From positions 1-50,769 of the forward strand of contig NZ_QOHR01000021.1 in the NCBI RefSeq assembly GCF_003385555.1: a stretch of 50,769 nucleotides of DNA, in the 5' to 3' direction. The notes beneath the pieces were generated by a model. That model ran no database searches, was not told where the DNA came from, and worked only from the letters and a program-made list of their open reading frames with translations. This document shows positions 33,743-41,988 of the stretch, piece by piece. How positions within the stretch are numbered: the first letter of the stretch is position 1; each line of letters begins with the position of its first letter. The position numbers were made by a program, and so were the translations under genes. Source of the stretch: Rhodosalinus sediminis. GTDB lineage: Bacteria > Pseudomonadota > Alphaproteobacteria > Rhodobacterales > Rhodobacteraceae.

Positions 33743-34900
33743 TCACGCGGCGGCGGCCTGCGCCTCCAGTTCGGTGTGATAGGCCCAGTCGATCCAGGGC
33801 AGCAGCGCCTCGATGTCCGACCGCTCCACCGTCGCGCCGCACCAGATCCGGAGCCCCGGCGGCGCGTCGCGGTAGGCGCCCACGTCGAGCGCCGCGCCCT
33901 CGGCCTCCAGCCGCTTCTGGACGGCCTTGGCGAAGGCGGCGCCGTCGGCGATCCGCTCGTCGGTGAACTTCAGGCAAACGGAGGTATTCGAGCGCGTCGC
34001 CGGGTCCTTGGCGAGGTTCTCGATCCAGTCGCGCGCCTCGCAGAAGTCCCAGACGGCCTGCGCGTTGGCGTCGGCCCGGGCCTTCAGCGCCTCGAGCCCG
34101 CCGATCTCGCGCGCCCAGTCGAGCGCGAGGAGGTAATCCTCCACGCAGAGCATCGAGGGCGTGTTGATGGTCGCCCCCTCGAAGATGCCCTCGTTGAGCT
34201 TGCCGCCCTTTGTCATGCGGAAGATCTTCGGCAGCGGCCAGGGCGGCGTGTAGCTTTCCAGCCGCTCGACCGCGCGGGGGGAGAGGATCAGCATCCCGTG
34301 CGCCGCCTCGCCGCCCATGACCTTCTGCCAGGAGAAGGTGACGACGTCGAGTTTCTCCCACGGCAGGTCCTGCGCGAAAGCGGCCGAGGTCGCGTCGCAG
34401 ATCGTCAGCCCGGCGCGGTCGTCCGGGATCGCCGCGCCGTCGGGCACGCGCACGCCGGAGGTCGTGCCGTTCCAGGTGAAGACGACGTCGGCGTCGAAAT
34501 CGACCTGCGCGAGGTCCACGATCTCGCCGTAGTCGGCCTCGCGCACGGTGGCGTCGAGCTTGAGCTGCTTGACCGCGTCGGTGACCCAGCCCGCGCCGAA
34601 GCTTTCCCAGGCGATCATCTCGCACTTGCGCGCGCCCAGCATCGACCACATCGCCATCTCAACGGCGCCGGTGTCGGAGGCGGGCACGATGCCGATGCGG
34701 TAGTCGGCGGGGACGCCGAGGATCTCGCGCGTGCCCTCGATCGCCGCCTTGAGCTTGCCCTTGCCGGCAGCGGCCCGGTGCGAGCGCCCGAGCGGCGCGT
34801 CGGCGAGCTTGTCGAGGGAGAAGACGGGGGGTTTGGCGCAGGGGCCCGAGGAAAAACGCGGATTCGCCGGCCGCGCGGCCGGTTTGACGGGTGCAGGCAT
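33743..34900 (-). CDS. serC: Phosphoserine aminotransferase
   Basis: A 385-residue class V aminotransferase making phosphoserine from 3-phosphohydroxypyruvate and glutamate. Typical pieces are [14 protein letters not shown] at the start, the PLP-lysine segment [20 protein letters not shown], and AINTPS-like [14 protein letters not shown]. The alphaproteobacterial/archaeal subtype is longer than the E. coli enzyme, which fits 385 residues. The start [11 protein letters not shown] at 34900 is preceded by GGAAGG and by a structured leader. It is the first gene of the presumed serC-serA operon. Confidence 0.96.
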   Translation of the reverse strand: MPAPVKPAARPANPRFSSGPCAKPPVFSLDKLADAPLGRSHRAAAGKGKLKAAIEGTREILGVPADYRIGIVPASDTGAVEMAMWSMLGARKCEMIAWESFGAGWVTDAVKQLKLDATVREADYGEIVDLAQVDFDADVVFTWNGTTSGVRVPDGAAIPDDRAGLTICDATSAAFAQDLPWEKLDVVTFSWQKVMGGEAAHGMLILSPRAVERLESYTPPWPLPKIFRMTKGGKLNEGIFEGATINTPSMLCVEDYLLALDWAREIGGLEALKARADANAQAVWDFCEARDWIENLAKDPATRSNTSVCLKFTDERIADGAAFAKAVQKRLEAEGAALDVGAYRDAPPGLRIWCGATVERSDIEALLPWIDWAYHTELEAQAAAA

Positions 34901-34980
34901 GGTATCCTTCCAGATATGCGCCCCTCGTTGGGGAGGGGTGTCCCGCCTCCGTCGCTACAGCCTTCCCCGGGGAAGTGCAA
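34901..34980 (-). ncRNA. Candidate serC leader RNA (alphaproteobacterial serC motif)
   Basis: The transcribed leader of serC, read on the minus strand, has a stem-loop CTTCCCCGGGGAAG (34961-34974) and a second hairpin with stem CCCCTC/GAGGGG and loop CCCAAC (34921-34938). The line GCATATCTGGAAGGA then runs into the start codon. Two short hairpins ending close to the ribosome site of serC fit the description of the serC motif reported for Alphaproteobacteria. I assign it from memory of that motif and its position, not from a covariance search. Confidence 0.55.
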
Positions 34981-35139
34981 CCGTCGAACCGTCTGCGGTG
35001 CGCCTGAAGCGCAGCGCCGAGCGGGTGCGGCGCATGGTGCGCAGGGACGCGTGCCGGGGGCGGCGCGGCCGGGCGAATCGCTCCGCCGGGCTCTCCCGTG
35101 CCATGGCGCCGCCCGCGGCCCCCCGGCCGCGGTCGCGCC

Positions 35140-35742
35140 TCAGGCGGCGCCGCCCGGCGGCAGGCCGTAGATCGACCGCCCGGCGAGCCCAGCACCGAAG
35201 ATCGCGGCATAAAGCGCCAGCAGATAGGCCGGATAGGCGAGTTCCAGCATGCTGCCGCCCAGCGCGGAGGCGACGCCGAACCCGGCCGCCAGCGTCTGCA
35301 CCGCCCAGGGCAGGAGCGCCTCCGACCCCGGCCGGCGATAGGCCTGAAGGACCGTGAGCGACCCGCCCGTCGCGCCGATGGCGATGGAGAGCGCCATGGC
35401 GTAGGCCGCGTCGTCCGTCGCCCACCAGAGCAGGAGCCCGAGCGCCGAGAGGCTCAGGATCGCCCCCTCCGATCGGTTGAAGACGGAGCCCGCGCCGCGC
35501 CAGAGCGACAGGAGGAAGATCGCCGCCGTACCGGCCATCTGCGATCCGGTGAAGAGCAGGCCCCGCGTCCCGCCGGAGCCCAGCACGGCGAAGAAGGCCA
35601 CCGCGCTCAGCACCGACCAGATCAGCCAGGAGGACCGCTGCGGACGCGCCCGGCCGCGCAGCACGGCCCAGCCGTAGGGAAGATACGCCATCACGCTGAG
35701 AGAGGCCGCGACCGCGGCCAGCTGCGCTTCGTCGAACGCCAT
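35140..35742 (-). CDS. Integral membrane protein, PQ-loop-like, function unknown
   Basis: A 200-residue protein with about seven hydrophobic helices. The segment AYLPYGWAVLRGRARPQRSSW resembles the PQ-type loop seen in SWEET/cystinosin-like small transporters. There the short pattern of a Pro near a Gln/Arg and a following Ser-Trp-Leu-Ile-Trp helix recurs. A second weaker copy (VLQAYRRPGSEALLPWAVQT) lies at about residues 130-150, supporting an internal duplication. No substrate can be named. It stands alone, upstream of serC on the same strand. Confidence 0.72.
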   Translation of the reverse strand: MAFDEAQLAAVAASLSVMAYLPYGWAVLRGRARPQRSSWLIWSVLSAVAFFAVLGSGGTRGLLFTGSQMAGTAAIFLLSLWRGAGSVFNRSEGAILSLSALGLLLWWATDDAAYAMALSIAIGATGGSLTVLQAYRRPGSEALLPWAVQTLAAGFGVASALGGSMLELAYPAYLLALYAAIFGAGLAGRSIYGLPPGGAA

Positions 35743-35770
35743 GTCCCTGCCTCCGGGTGGTGTGCCTGCG

Positions 35771-35814
35771 TCGTCGTCACAGTCCGCGACCGGGGCGCGC
35801 CCCGGTCACGACGA
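35771..35814. repeat. Large interrupted palindrome in intergenic region
   Basis: A perfect 20-bp palindrome (arms GACCGGGGCG/CGCCCCGGTC, 35788-35807) is flanked by outer arms TCGTCGT (35771-35777) and ACGACGA (35808-35814), leaving a 10-base bulge on one side. It lies just upstream of the membrane protein gene. There is no following T-run on either strand, so a terminator is doubtful. Confidence 0.4.
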
Positions 35815-36035
35815 AGCAGATAAATCCATTCCGGAGAGCGGCTTGCTGCGCTGCGACATGAGCGGAGTCGTTTTTGATCCAGAGGCGCGCTGCGCCGCGG
35901 AAACGCCTGCGGCAGGGTGTCGCGGGCCGCCGTTCGCGGCGCCGGTGCGAGGCGCGGCTTGGGCCTGTGCGGCCCGCCAATGACGCCGCGCGACGGCCGC
36001 CATCGCGCGCCGCAGGCCCCGCGACCCGACTAGCG

Positions 36036-37439
36036 TCAGGCGGTGGGCGACTTTGCGTCGCCGTCGGGCGGCCCGGACGCGGCCGGGGGCAGCGTGACCA
36101 TCGCGCGCAGGCCGCCGGCGGCGCGGTTGGCGAGGTGCGCGTCGCCGCCGTGCGCGCGCAGGATCGCGCGGGCGATGGGCAGGCCGAGGCCCGTGCCGCC
36201 GGTCTCGCGCGAGCGGGAGGTCTCCAGCCGGACGAAGGGGTCGAACACCCGCTCCAGATCGGCCTCGGGCAGGCCGGGACCGTCGTCCTCGATCACGACG
36301 CGGACCGCGCCCGCCTCGGCCTCCAGCCGCACGCGCGCCCCGCCGCCGTAGCGCTGCGCGTTCTCAAGGAGGTTGCGCAGCGCGCGCCGCACCGCAAGCC
36401 GGCGGAGCGGCAGGACCGCCGGCACCGGCGCGGCGACCGTGACCGCCGGGCCGGTCTCCGAGAGCTCCCCGGCGAGCTCGGCGAGCAGCGCGGCGAGGTC
36501 CACCGGCTCGGGCGGCTGATCGGGCGAGACGCCGCGCGCATAGGCCAGCGTGGCCTCCACCATCTCCTGCATCTCGTCGAGCGTCGCGGTCATGCGCTCG
36601 CGGGTCTCGGCGTCCTCGACCATCTCGGCGCGCAGCCGCAGCGCTGTGATCGGCGATCGCAGGTCGTGGCCGAGCGCGGCGAGCATCCGCGTGCGATCCG
36701 CCATCATCCCCGCGAGCCGGCGCTGCATCCGCGCCAGCGCCTCGGCGAGCGCCTGCACCTCGCGCGGGCCGTCGCGCGGCATCTCGACGGGCTGCGCGTC
36801 CGCCCCCACGGCGTCCGCCGCCTCCGCCAGCCGGCGGAGCGGGCCCGTGATGCGCCGCAGCCCGAGCCAGAGCGCCCCCATCAGGAGCGCGAGCGAGACG
36901 AGCGTGGTGCCGAGGATCGCCGGCGGCAGCTGCACGCCCGGCCGCCAGACCCGCGAGGTGACGTTGAGCCACGCGCCCTCGTCGAGCGGGATCGACAGGC
37001 GCATCTCGACCGGCGCGATCCCGGCCTCCGCGAGGCGCCCGTGCAGCCGCCCGCCGGGGCCGGGCCGGGGCGCCGCCGGCCCCTCGCTCAGCCGCACGTC
37101 GCGCCCCGGGTCGAGGCCGAGGCGCCCGAGTAGCCGCGCGCGCAGGCGCGGATGGAGCGCCGCCTCGGGCCCGACCAGCGGCTCGGGCGCGAGCGTGAAG
37201 CGGCGCAGCCGCGTGCCCGCCGCCTCCAGCACCAGCGCCCGCTCGTCCCCCTCGGCGCGCTCCAGCAGCCGCGCGACGGTGCCCGCGCGCTCCACCGTCT
37301 CGATGCGCTGCGCGATGCGGAGCGCCTCGCCCCGCTCCCCGGCGAAGATCCAGACGCTCGCCGCCTGCGCGGCGAGAAAGGCCGCGAGGATCAGGAGGGC
37401 GAGCTGCCCGAGGATACCGCGGGGCCGGAGGCGTCTCAC
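36036..37439 (-). CDS. Sensor histidine kinase
   Basis: A 467-residue membrane kinase. The N-terminal helix is at about 10-32, a periplasmic domain at 33-180, the second helix at about 175-197, and a HAMP domain at about 200-250. The H-box MLAALGHDLRSPITALR is at about 255-271, with N-box RRALRNLLENAQRYG and G boxes IEDDGPGLPEADLERVFDPFVR and GGTGLGLPIARAI. The phosphorylated His lies next to Asp-Leu-Arg-Ser-Pro, as in the EnvZ group. Its start overlaps the response regulator stop by 4 bases, so the pair is co-translated. The signal is not evident. Confidence 0.94.
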   Translation of the reverse strand: MRRLRPRGILGQLALLILAAFLAAQAASVWIFAGERGEALRIAQRIETVERAGTVARLLERAEGDERALVLEAAGTRLRRFTLAPEPLVGPEAALHPRLRARLLGRLGLDPGRDVRLSEGPAAPRPGPGGRLHGRLAEAGIAPVEMRLSIPLDEGAWLNVTSRVWRPGVQLPPAILGTTLVSLALLMGALWLGLRRITGPLRRLAEAADAVGADAQPVEMPRDGPREVQALAEALARMQRRLAGMMADRTRMLAALGHDLRSPITALRLRAEMVEDAETRERMTATLDEMQEMVEATLAYARGVSPDQPPEPVDLAALLAELAGELSETGPAVTVAAPVPAVLPLRRLAVRRALRNLLENAQRYGGGARVRLEAEAGAVRVVIEDDGPGLPEADLERVFDPFVRLETSRSRETGGTGLGLPIARAILRAHGGDAHLANRAAGGLRAMVTLPPAASGPPDGDAKSPTA

Positions 37440-38167
37440 GACAGCTCCCGCACGTCCGCGGCGAGGCTGTAGCCCGCCGCCCGGATCGTGGCGATCAGGC
37501 GCGGCTGCGCGGGGTCGTCCTCGATCTTGCGGCGCAGGCGACTCACCTGGTTGTCGATGCTGCGGTCGAAGACGTCGGCCTCGCGCCCGCTCGTCAGGTC
37601 GAGGAGGCGCTCGCGCGAGAGCACGACGCGCGGGCGCTCCAGAAGCGCGGTGAGCAGCCGGAACTCGCCGCTGGTGAGCGCGACCTCGCGCCCGTCGGCG
37701 TGGGTGAGCGCCCGCGTGTCGGTGTGGAGCACCCAGTCCGCGAAGGCGAGCCGGCGCCCGCCGAGGCGCCCGGCCAGCGGCTCGGGACGCTCGGCGCGGC
37801 GCAGGATCGCCTTGACCCGCGCCAGAAGCTCGCGCGGGTTGAAGGGCTTCACGAGGTAGTCGTCGGCGCCGATCTCCAGCCCCACGATGCGGTCGGTCTC
37901 CTCCGACAACGCGCTCAGCATCAGGATCGGCGGCCCGCCCGCCGCGGCGAGGCGGCGCGCGGCCGAGAGCCCGTCCTCGCCCGGCATCATCACGTCGAGC
38001 ACCACCAGATCGACGCGCCCGGCCCTGAGCGCCGCGTCCATCTCGGCGGCGCTCGCGGCGGCCTCGGCGCGCAGGCCGTTCTTCTGAAGGTAGCGGGTCA
38101 CGGCGTCGCGGATCTCGCGGTGGTCGTCGACGACGAGGACGCGCGGGGGGCTCTCTCGGGCGGTCAT
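37436..38167 (-). CDS. OmpR-family response regulator
   Basis: A 243-residue regulator. The start MTARESPPRVLVVDD at 38167 is chosen because the receiver begins there, and a longer frame adds no conserved sequence. The receiver has VDDH, the phospho-acceptor in VVLDVMMPGEDG and the switch lysine in GADDYLVKPFNPRELLARV. The C-terminal winged helix ends in FDRSIDNQVSRLRRKIEDDP and GYSLAADV. It is divergent from the EF-hand and cytochrome b561 genes, with TGTCGCA direct repeats between. This suggests it controls that pair. Confidence 0.95.
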   Translation of the reverse strand: MTARESPPRVLVVDDHREIRDAVTRYLQKNGLRAEAAASAAEMDAALRAGRVDLVVLDVMMPGEDGLSAARRLAAAGGPPILMLSALSEETDRIVGLEIGADDYLVKPFNPRELLARVKAILRRAERPEPLAGRLGGRRLAFADWVLHTDTRALTHADGREVALTSGEFRLLTALLERPRVVLSRERLLDLTSGREADVFDRSIDNQVSRLRRKIEDDPAQPRLIATIRAAGYSLAADVRELS

Positions 38168-38209
38168 GGCACCGTCATAGCGCGGTTTCGCGGCGCGCGG
38201 ACAGTCGCT

Positions 38210-38227
38210 CTGTCGCAGTCTGTCGCA
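38210..38227. promoter_or_regulatory. CTGTCGCA direct repeats, candidate OmpR-type box
   Basis: CTGTCGCA occurs at 38210-38217 and again at 38220-38227, exactly one helical turn (10 bp) apart. That is the arrangement used by tandemly bound OmpR-family regulators. It sits between the divergent response regulator gene (start 38167) and the EF-hand gene (start 38340). A related inverse element, CGCGACAGG, occurs at about 38281-38289. Confidence 0.5.
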
Positions 38228-38339
38228 AAGGCCCGATCCGGGACGCGGCGTTACATTTCTCCGGGCTGGCCGGGATCGTTCCGCGACAGGGCGCGGGCAG
38301 ATTAGCCCCATCGCAACACGGACCCGATGAGGTGACGAC

Positions 38340-38885
38340 ATGACCCGCAAGACCCTCCTGACCCTCGGCGCGCTCGCCGCCGGCACGCTTCTCGGCGCAG
38401 CCGCCCTCGCCGGTCCCGGCGACCGGGGCCCCGGCGCAGCGCGCATGACGATGGAGCGCCCGGGCGGCGCGATGATGGCTGCGCGCGACTGCCGGGCCCC
38501 CGAGGCGGCGCGGCGCGGCATGGGCCGGCAGGCGCGGCGCGACCGACAGGGCGACGGCCCCGCCGGCTTCGGCGCGTTGACCGAGACGCCGGCCTACGCG
38601 GCGCTCGACACCGACGGCGACGGCACCGTGACGCTCGAAGAGGCCCGCTCGGGGGCGGAGGCGCTGCACGCCGCCCACGACGCCGATGGCGACGGCGCGC
38701 TCGGCGAGGCGGAGTTCGCCGCGCTCTTCGCGGAGATCGCGCGCGGCATGGCCGATCGCCCCTTCGCCCGGCTCGACGCCGACGGCGACGCGCGGATCAG
38801 CCCGGACGAACTCGCCTTTCCGGCGCAGATGATGGCCCGGCGCGACCTGATGCAGGTCAACGCCCGCGAGACCGCCGGCGAATAA
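38340..38885 (+). CDS. Secreted EF-hand calcium-binding protein
   Basis: A 181-residue protein with a signal peptide of about 28 residues (MTRKTLLTLGALAAG then AALAGP). A Met/Arg/Gly-rich linker follows (about 30-75). Three EF-hand loops are legible: DTDGDGTVTLEE (about 98), DADGDGALGEAE (about 119) and DADGDARISPDE (about 149). Each begins with Asp, keeps Asp/Gly at the consensus places and ends with Glu. It is a periplasmic calcium-binding protein, regulated perhaps by the divergent two-component system. The neighbouring cytochrome b561 gene starts 60 bases downstream, and the two probably form one transcription unit. Confidence 0.9.
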   Translation: MTRKTLLTLGALAAGTLLGAAALAGPGDRGPGAARMTMERPGGAMMAARDCRAPEAARRGMGRQARRDRQGDGPAGFGALTETPAYAALDTDGDGTVTLEEARSGAEALHAAHDADGDGALGEAEFAALFAEIARGMADRPFARLDADGDARISPDELAFPAQMMARRDLMQVNARETAGE

Positions 38886-38945
38886 CACGCGGCCAGCACG
38901 GCAGGCGCGCGCGGCGCGCCTGCCCATGGCACGAGGGGAGAGACG

Positions 38946-39446
38946 ATGACCGACACCACCGCACCCGCCGGCTACTCCGCGACGCAGATCGCCCTTCATT
39001 GGGCCGTCGCCGCGCTCGTCGCCGGGCAATACCTCTTTCACGACGCGATTTCGGGGGCGTGGGACGCGATCCGCGCGGGCGAGACCGTCGCCTTCGATCC
39101 GCTGATCCTCGCCCATGTGGCGGGGGGCGGGCTGATCCTCGCCTTCGTCGTCTGGCGCCTCGCCCTGCGGCTCGGCCGCGGCGCCCCGGCGGCCCCGGCG
39201 CAGGAGCCCGCCCCGCTCGCGACGCTCGCCCATGTGGCGCATTGGGCCTTCTACGCGCTGCTGATCGGCATGGCGCTGAGCGGCGCGCTGGCGTGGTTCG
39301 CGGACGTGGCTCCGGCCGCGCGGGCGCACAATGTCCTCAAGATCGCGCTGCTCGCGCTGGTGGCGCTGCACGTCGCGGCTATCCCGGTGCACAAGCTCGC
39401 CCTGAAGAGCGACGTGATGCGCCGGATGATCCGCCCCGCCGACTGA
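38946..39446 (+). CDS. Cytochrome b561 family protein
   Basis: A 166-residue inner-membrane di-heme b-type cytochrome with four helices. Candidate heme-ligand histidines lie one per helix: LHW in helix 1 (about residue 19), LAHVAGG (about 57), VAHWAFY (about 99) and VALHVAAI (about 140). The first and last positions are the usual CybB ligands. Such proteins oxidise quinol or accept superoxide electrons, partner unknown. A good AGGGGAGAG ribosome site precedes the ATG. It follows the EF-hand gene. Confidence 0.92.
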   Translation: MTDTTAPAGYSATQIALHWAVAALVAGQYLFHDAISGAWDAIRAGETVAFDPLILAHVAGGGLILAFVVWRLALRLGRGAPAAPAQEPAPLATLAHVAHWAFYALLIGMALSGALAWFADVAPAARAHNVLKIALLALVALHVAAIPVHKLALKSDVMRRMIRPAD

Positions 39447-39703
39447 GCCGCGCCCGGGCGGTGACCGTCGCGCACCGCGGCCGGCCTTCCCGCGGCGAAC
39501 CGTCCCACGGGGCCGGTCCGGGGGCGCGCCGTGGGGCACTCACGGCGCGAGGCCCGGACGCCCCGGCCCGCTCGGCGGCAGGACACCCGCTGCCCGGCAG
39601 CGGCCCAACCGGCGCGCGGCGCGGCGCCCGGGGGAGCGGTCGGCTTTACCCCGGGCCAGTGGCGACGTATGACCCCGCGACCCGAAACGCAGGGGACACG
39701 CAG

Positions 39704-40684
39704 ATGGACGGCATTCTCGCGCTCGCGGCGGACAACCTCCTGTCGCCGATCATCCTCTTCTTCGCGCTCGGCGTCGCCGCCGCCTTCGCGCGCTCCGATC
39801 TCTCGGTGCCCGAAGCGGTCGCCAAGGGGCTGTCGATCTATCTCCTGTTCGCGATCGGCTTCAAGGGCGGCGCGAGCGTCGCCTCGCACGGGATCGACGC
39901 GACGCTCGTCCTGTCGCTGGTGGCCGGCGTCGTCCTGTCCTTCCTGTTGCCGGTCGTGGCCTTCGGCCTGCTCAAGGGGATGACCCGGCTTTCGGTGACC
40001 GACGCCGCGGCGGTGGCCGGGCACTACGGCTCGATCTCCATCGTGACCTTCGTCGCGGCGAGTTCCGTGATCACCTCCGTCGGGCTCTCCTCGGAGGGCT
40101 ACATGGTCGCCGTGGCCGCCGTCATGGAAGCGCCGGCGATCCTCTCCGCGCTCTGGATCATAGCGCGCTTCGGCAAGACGCAGGCCGAGATGGAGGAGGG
40201 CCTCGTCCGCGAGATCCTGCTCAACGGCTCCATCGTGCTCCTGGTGGGGTCCTTCGTCATCGGCTGGATCACCGGCGAAGAGGGGCTCGAGATGATCGCG
40301 CCCTTCATCGTGGCGCCCTTCCAGGGGGTACTCTGCCTCTTTCTTCTCGACATGGGGCTCGTCGCGGGGCGCGGCCTGCGGGAGGCGCGCTCGGTGCTGA
40401 CGCCGGGGCTCTTCGCCTTCGGCGTGCTGATGCCGCTCGTGGGCTCGGCCTTCGGGCTGGCGGCGGGGCTCCTGCTGGGGCTGAGCCCGGGGGGCGTGAT
40501 GCTCTTCATGACGCTCGCCGCCTCGGCCTCCTACATCGCGGTCCCGGCGGCGATGCGCGTGGCCCTGCCCGAGGCGAACCCGTCGATCTATCTCACGCTG
40601 TCGCTCGGCGTGACCTTCCCGTTCAACCTGACGCTCGGCATCCCCATCTATCTCGCGGTAGCCCGGGCCCTGACCGGAGGCTGA
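39704..40684 (+). CDS. sbtA: Sodium-dependent bicarbonate transporter, SbtA family
   Basis: A 326-residue permease of the SbtA (DUF897) family, start MDGILALAADNLLSP at 39704. About ten hydrophobic helices are arranged as two inverted halves. Family-like segments are FKGGASVASHGID, GHYGSISIVTFVAASS and, in the second half, FLLDMGLVAGRGLREAR and TLAASASYIAVPAAMR. In cyanobacteria SbtA imports bicarbonate with sodium. Family members elsewhere are less studied. The SbtB-like gene follows after 4 bases, so the gene pair is intact. An inorganic-carbon or anaplerotic role is likely but unproven. Confidence 0.9.
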   Translation: MDGILALAADNLLSPIILFFALGVAAAFARSDLSVPEAVAKGLSIYLLFAIGFKGGASVASHGIDATLVLSLVAGVVLSFLLPVVAFGLLKGMTRLSVTDAAAVAGHYGSISIVTFVAASSVITSVGLSSEGYMVAVAAVMEAPAILSALWIIARFGKTQAEMEEGLVREILLNGSIVLLVGSFVIGWITGEEGLEMIAPFIVAPFQGVLCLFLLDMGLVAGRGLREARSVLTPGLFAFGVLMPLVGSAFGLAAGLLLGLSPGGVMLFMTLAASASYIAVPAAMRVALPEANPSIYLTLSLGVTFPFNLTLGIPIYLAVARALTGG

Positions 40685-40688
40685 GCCC

Positions 40689-41000
40689 ATGCAGACCCAA
40701 AAGGCCAAGCGCGTCGAGATCACCATCGAGGCCGTCATGGAGGACCGCCTGACCGCGGCCCTGATCAAGGCCGGCGTGACCGGCTTCACCATCCTGCCGG
40801 TGCTCGGCGGCTCGGGCCGCTCCGGGCAGTGGAGCCGCGAGGGGCAGGTGAGCCGCGCGGGGGGCATGGTCTCCGTCGTCTGCATCATCCGGCCCGAGCG
40901 GCTCGAGACGCTGCTCGAGGCCGCCTTCGAGGTGGTCGAGCGTCACATCGGCGTCGTCAGCGTCACCGACTGCGAGGTGCTGCGGGCGGAGCGCTTCTGA
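40689..41000 (+). CDS. sbtB: P-II-like signalling protein, SbtB type
   Basis: A 103-residue ferredoxin-fold P-II-like protein. In cyanobacteria SbtB binds adenyl nucleotides including cAMP and regulates SbtA. Strand and helix pattern VEITIEAVMEDRLTAALIKAGVTGFTILPV is followed by a Gly/Ser/Arg-rich T-loop (GGSGRSGQWSREGQVSRAG, about 40-58), then SVVCIIRPERLETLLEAAFEVV. The cysteine-rich C-terminal R-loop of cyanobacterial SbtB is absent. It starts 4 bases after sbtA, so co-translation is expected. Confidence 0.88.
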   Translation: MQTQKAKRVEITIEAVMEDRLTAALIKAGVTGFTILPVLGGSGRSGQWSREGQVSRAGGMVSVVCIIRPERLETLLEAAFEVVERHIGVVSVTDCEVLRAERF

Positions 41001-41022
41001 GCGCCGCGCGGCCGAGCGGCGC
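41001..41022 (+). terminator. GC-rich hairpin directly after sbtB
   Basis: Stem GCGCCGC/GCGGCGC with an 8-base loop begins right at the base after the sbtB stop codon. There is no following T-run, so intrinsic termination is uncertain. It may instead protect the 3' end of the mRNA or support Rho-dependent termination. Confidence 0.35.
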
Positions 41023-41160
41023 GACGGTATCGACGGGCGCGCGCAGGGGCGGGCGGTTCCGCCGGACGGCAAGGCGGCGGACGCCCGCCGGCGCACGCCC
41101 CCGCGCCGCGACATGCTGCCGCGCCCACGCGGGCACGGGATCGGCCTATGTCCCGGACCG

Positions 41161-41979
41161 ATGCAACTGCCGCCCTCATCCCCTGCGAAACGCCTCTTCG
41201 ACCTCGCGCTCGGCGCGCTCCGTCCGCCGCCGGGGCCGGGCCGCATCGCGCTGGCCTATACCTACGGGATCGTCTGCCACCTGATCTTCGCGGCGGCGGT
41301 GCTCGCCATGATCGCCGCGATGTATTTCGGCATGAGCGAGAGCTTCGGCCGCGTGCCAGAGCCATGGCACATCCCGGCGAACGCGCTCCTCTTGCTGCAG
41401 TTTCCGCTCGCACATTCCGTCCTGCTGTCGGCGCGGGGGCGGGGCGTGCTGGCCCGCCTCGCCCCGGCCCCGCACGGCCGCACGCTCGCCACGACGAGCT
41501 ACGCGATCATCGCCTCGGCGCAGCTTCTCGCGCTCTTCGCGCTCTGGACGCCCAGCGGCGTCGTCTGGTGGCGCGCCGAAGGCGCGCCGCTCTGGGGCAT
41601 GACGGCGCTCTACGCGGGCGCCTGGGCGATGCTGGTGAAGGCGAGCTTCGACGCCGGCGCCGAGGTGCAGTCCGGCGCGCTCGGCTGGATGTCGCTCGCC
41701 CGGAACGTCCGGCCCGTCTTTCCCGACATGCCGACGGGCGGGCTCTTTCGCGTGATCCGGCAGCCGATCTACGTCGCCTTCGCGCTCACCCTCTGGACGG
41801 TGCCGGTCTGGACGCCGGACCAACTCGCGCTCGCGCTGAGCTACACGGCCTATTGCCTCGCCGCGCCGCGCCTGAAGGAACGCCGCTTCGCCGCGCTCTA
41901 CGGCGCGCGCTTCGCGGCCTATCGCGCGCGGGTGCCCTACGCGCTGCCGCGGCTCGGTCGCGGCCGGCGCCCGCGCTGA
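41161..41979 (+). CDS. Isoprenylcysteine carboxyl methyltransferase-like membrane protein (NnrU/MddA-like)
   Basis: A 272-residue polytopic protein. I use the ATG at 41161 (MQLPPSSPAKR). About six hydrophobic helices are followed by the conserved C-terminal block GLFRVIRQPIYVAFALTLW and LKERRFAALYGARFAAYRARVP. That block is the SAM-binding signature of the ICMT superfamily (R-x-P-x-Y followed by E-R at about 20-35 residues). Family members include NnrU, and MddA, which methylates methanethiol. The pattern is compatible with an MddA-like enzyme but does not prove it. It converges with the glyoxalase gene, 9 bases away. Confidence 0.78.
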   Translation: MQLPPSSPAKRLFDLALGALRPPPGPGRIALAYTYGIVCHLIFAAAVLAMIAAMYFGMSESFGRVPEPWHIPANALLLLQFPLAHSVLLSARGRGVLARLAPAPHGRTLATTSYAIIASAQLLALFALWTPSGVVWWRAEGAPLWGMTALYAGAWAMLVKASFDAGAEVQSGALGWMSLARNVRPVFPDMPTGGLFRVIRQPIYVAFALTLWTVPVWTPDQLALALSYTAYCLAAPRLKERRFAALYGARFAAYRARVPYALPRLGRGRRPR

Positions 41980-41988
41980 GCGGGGTGC

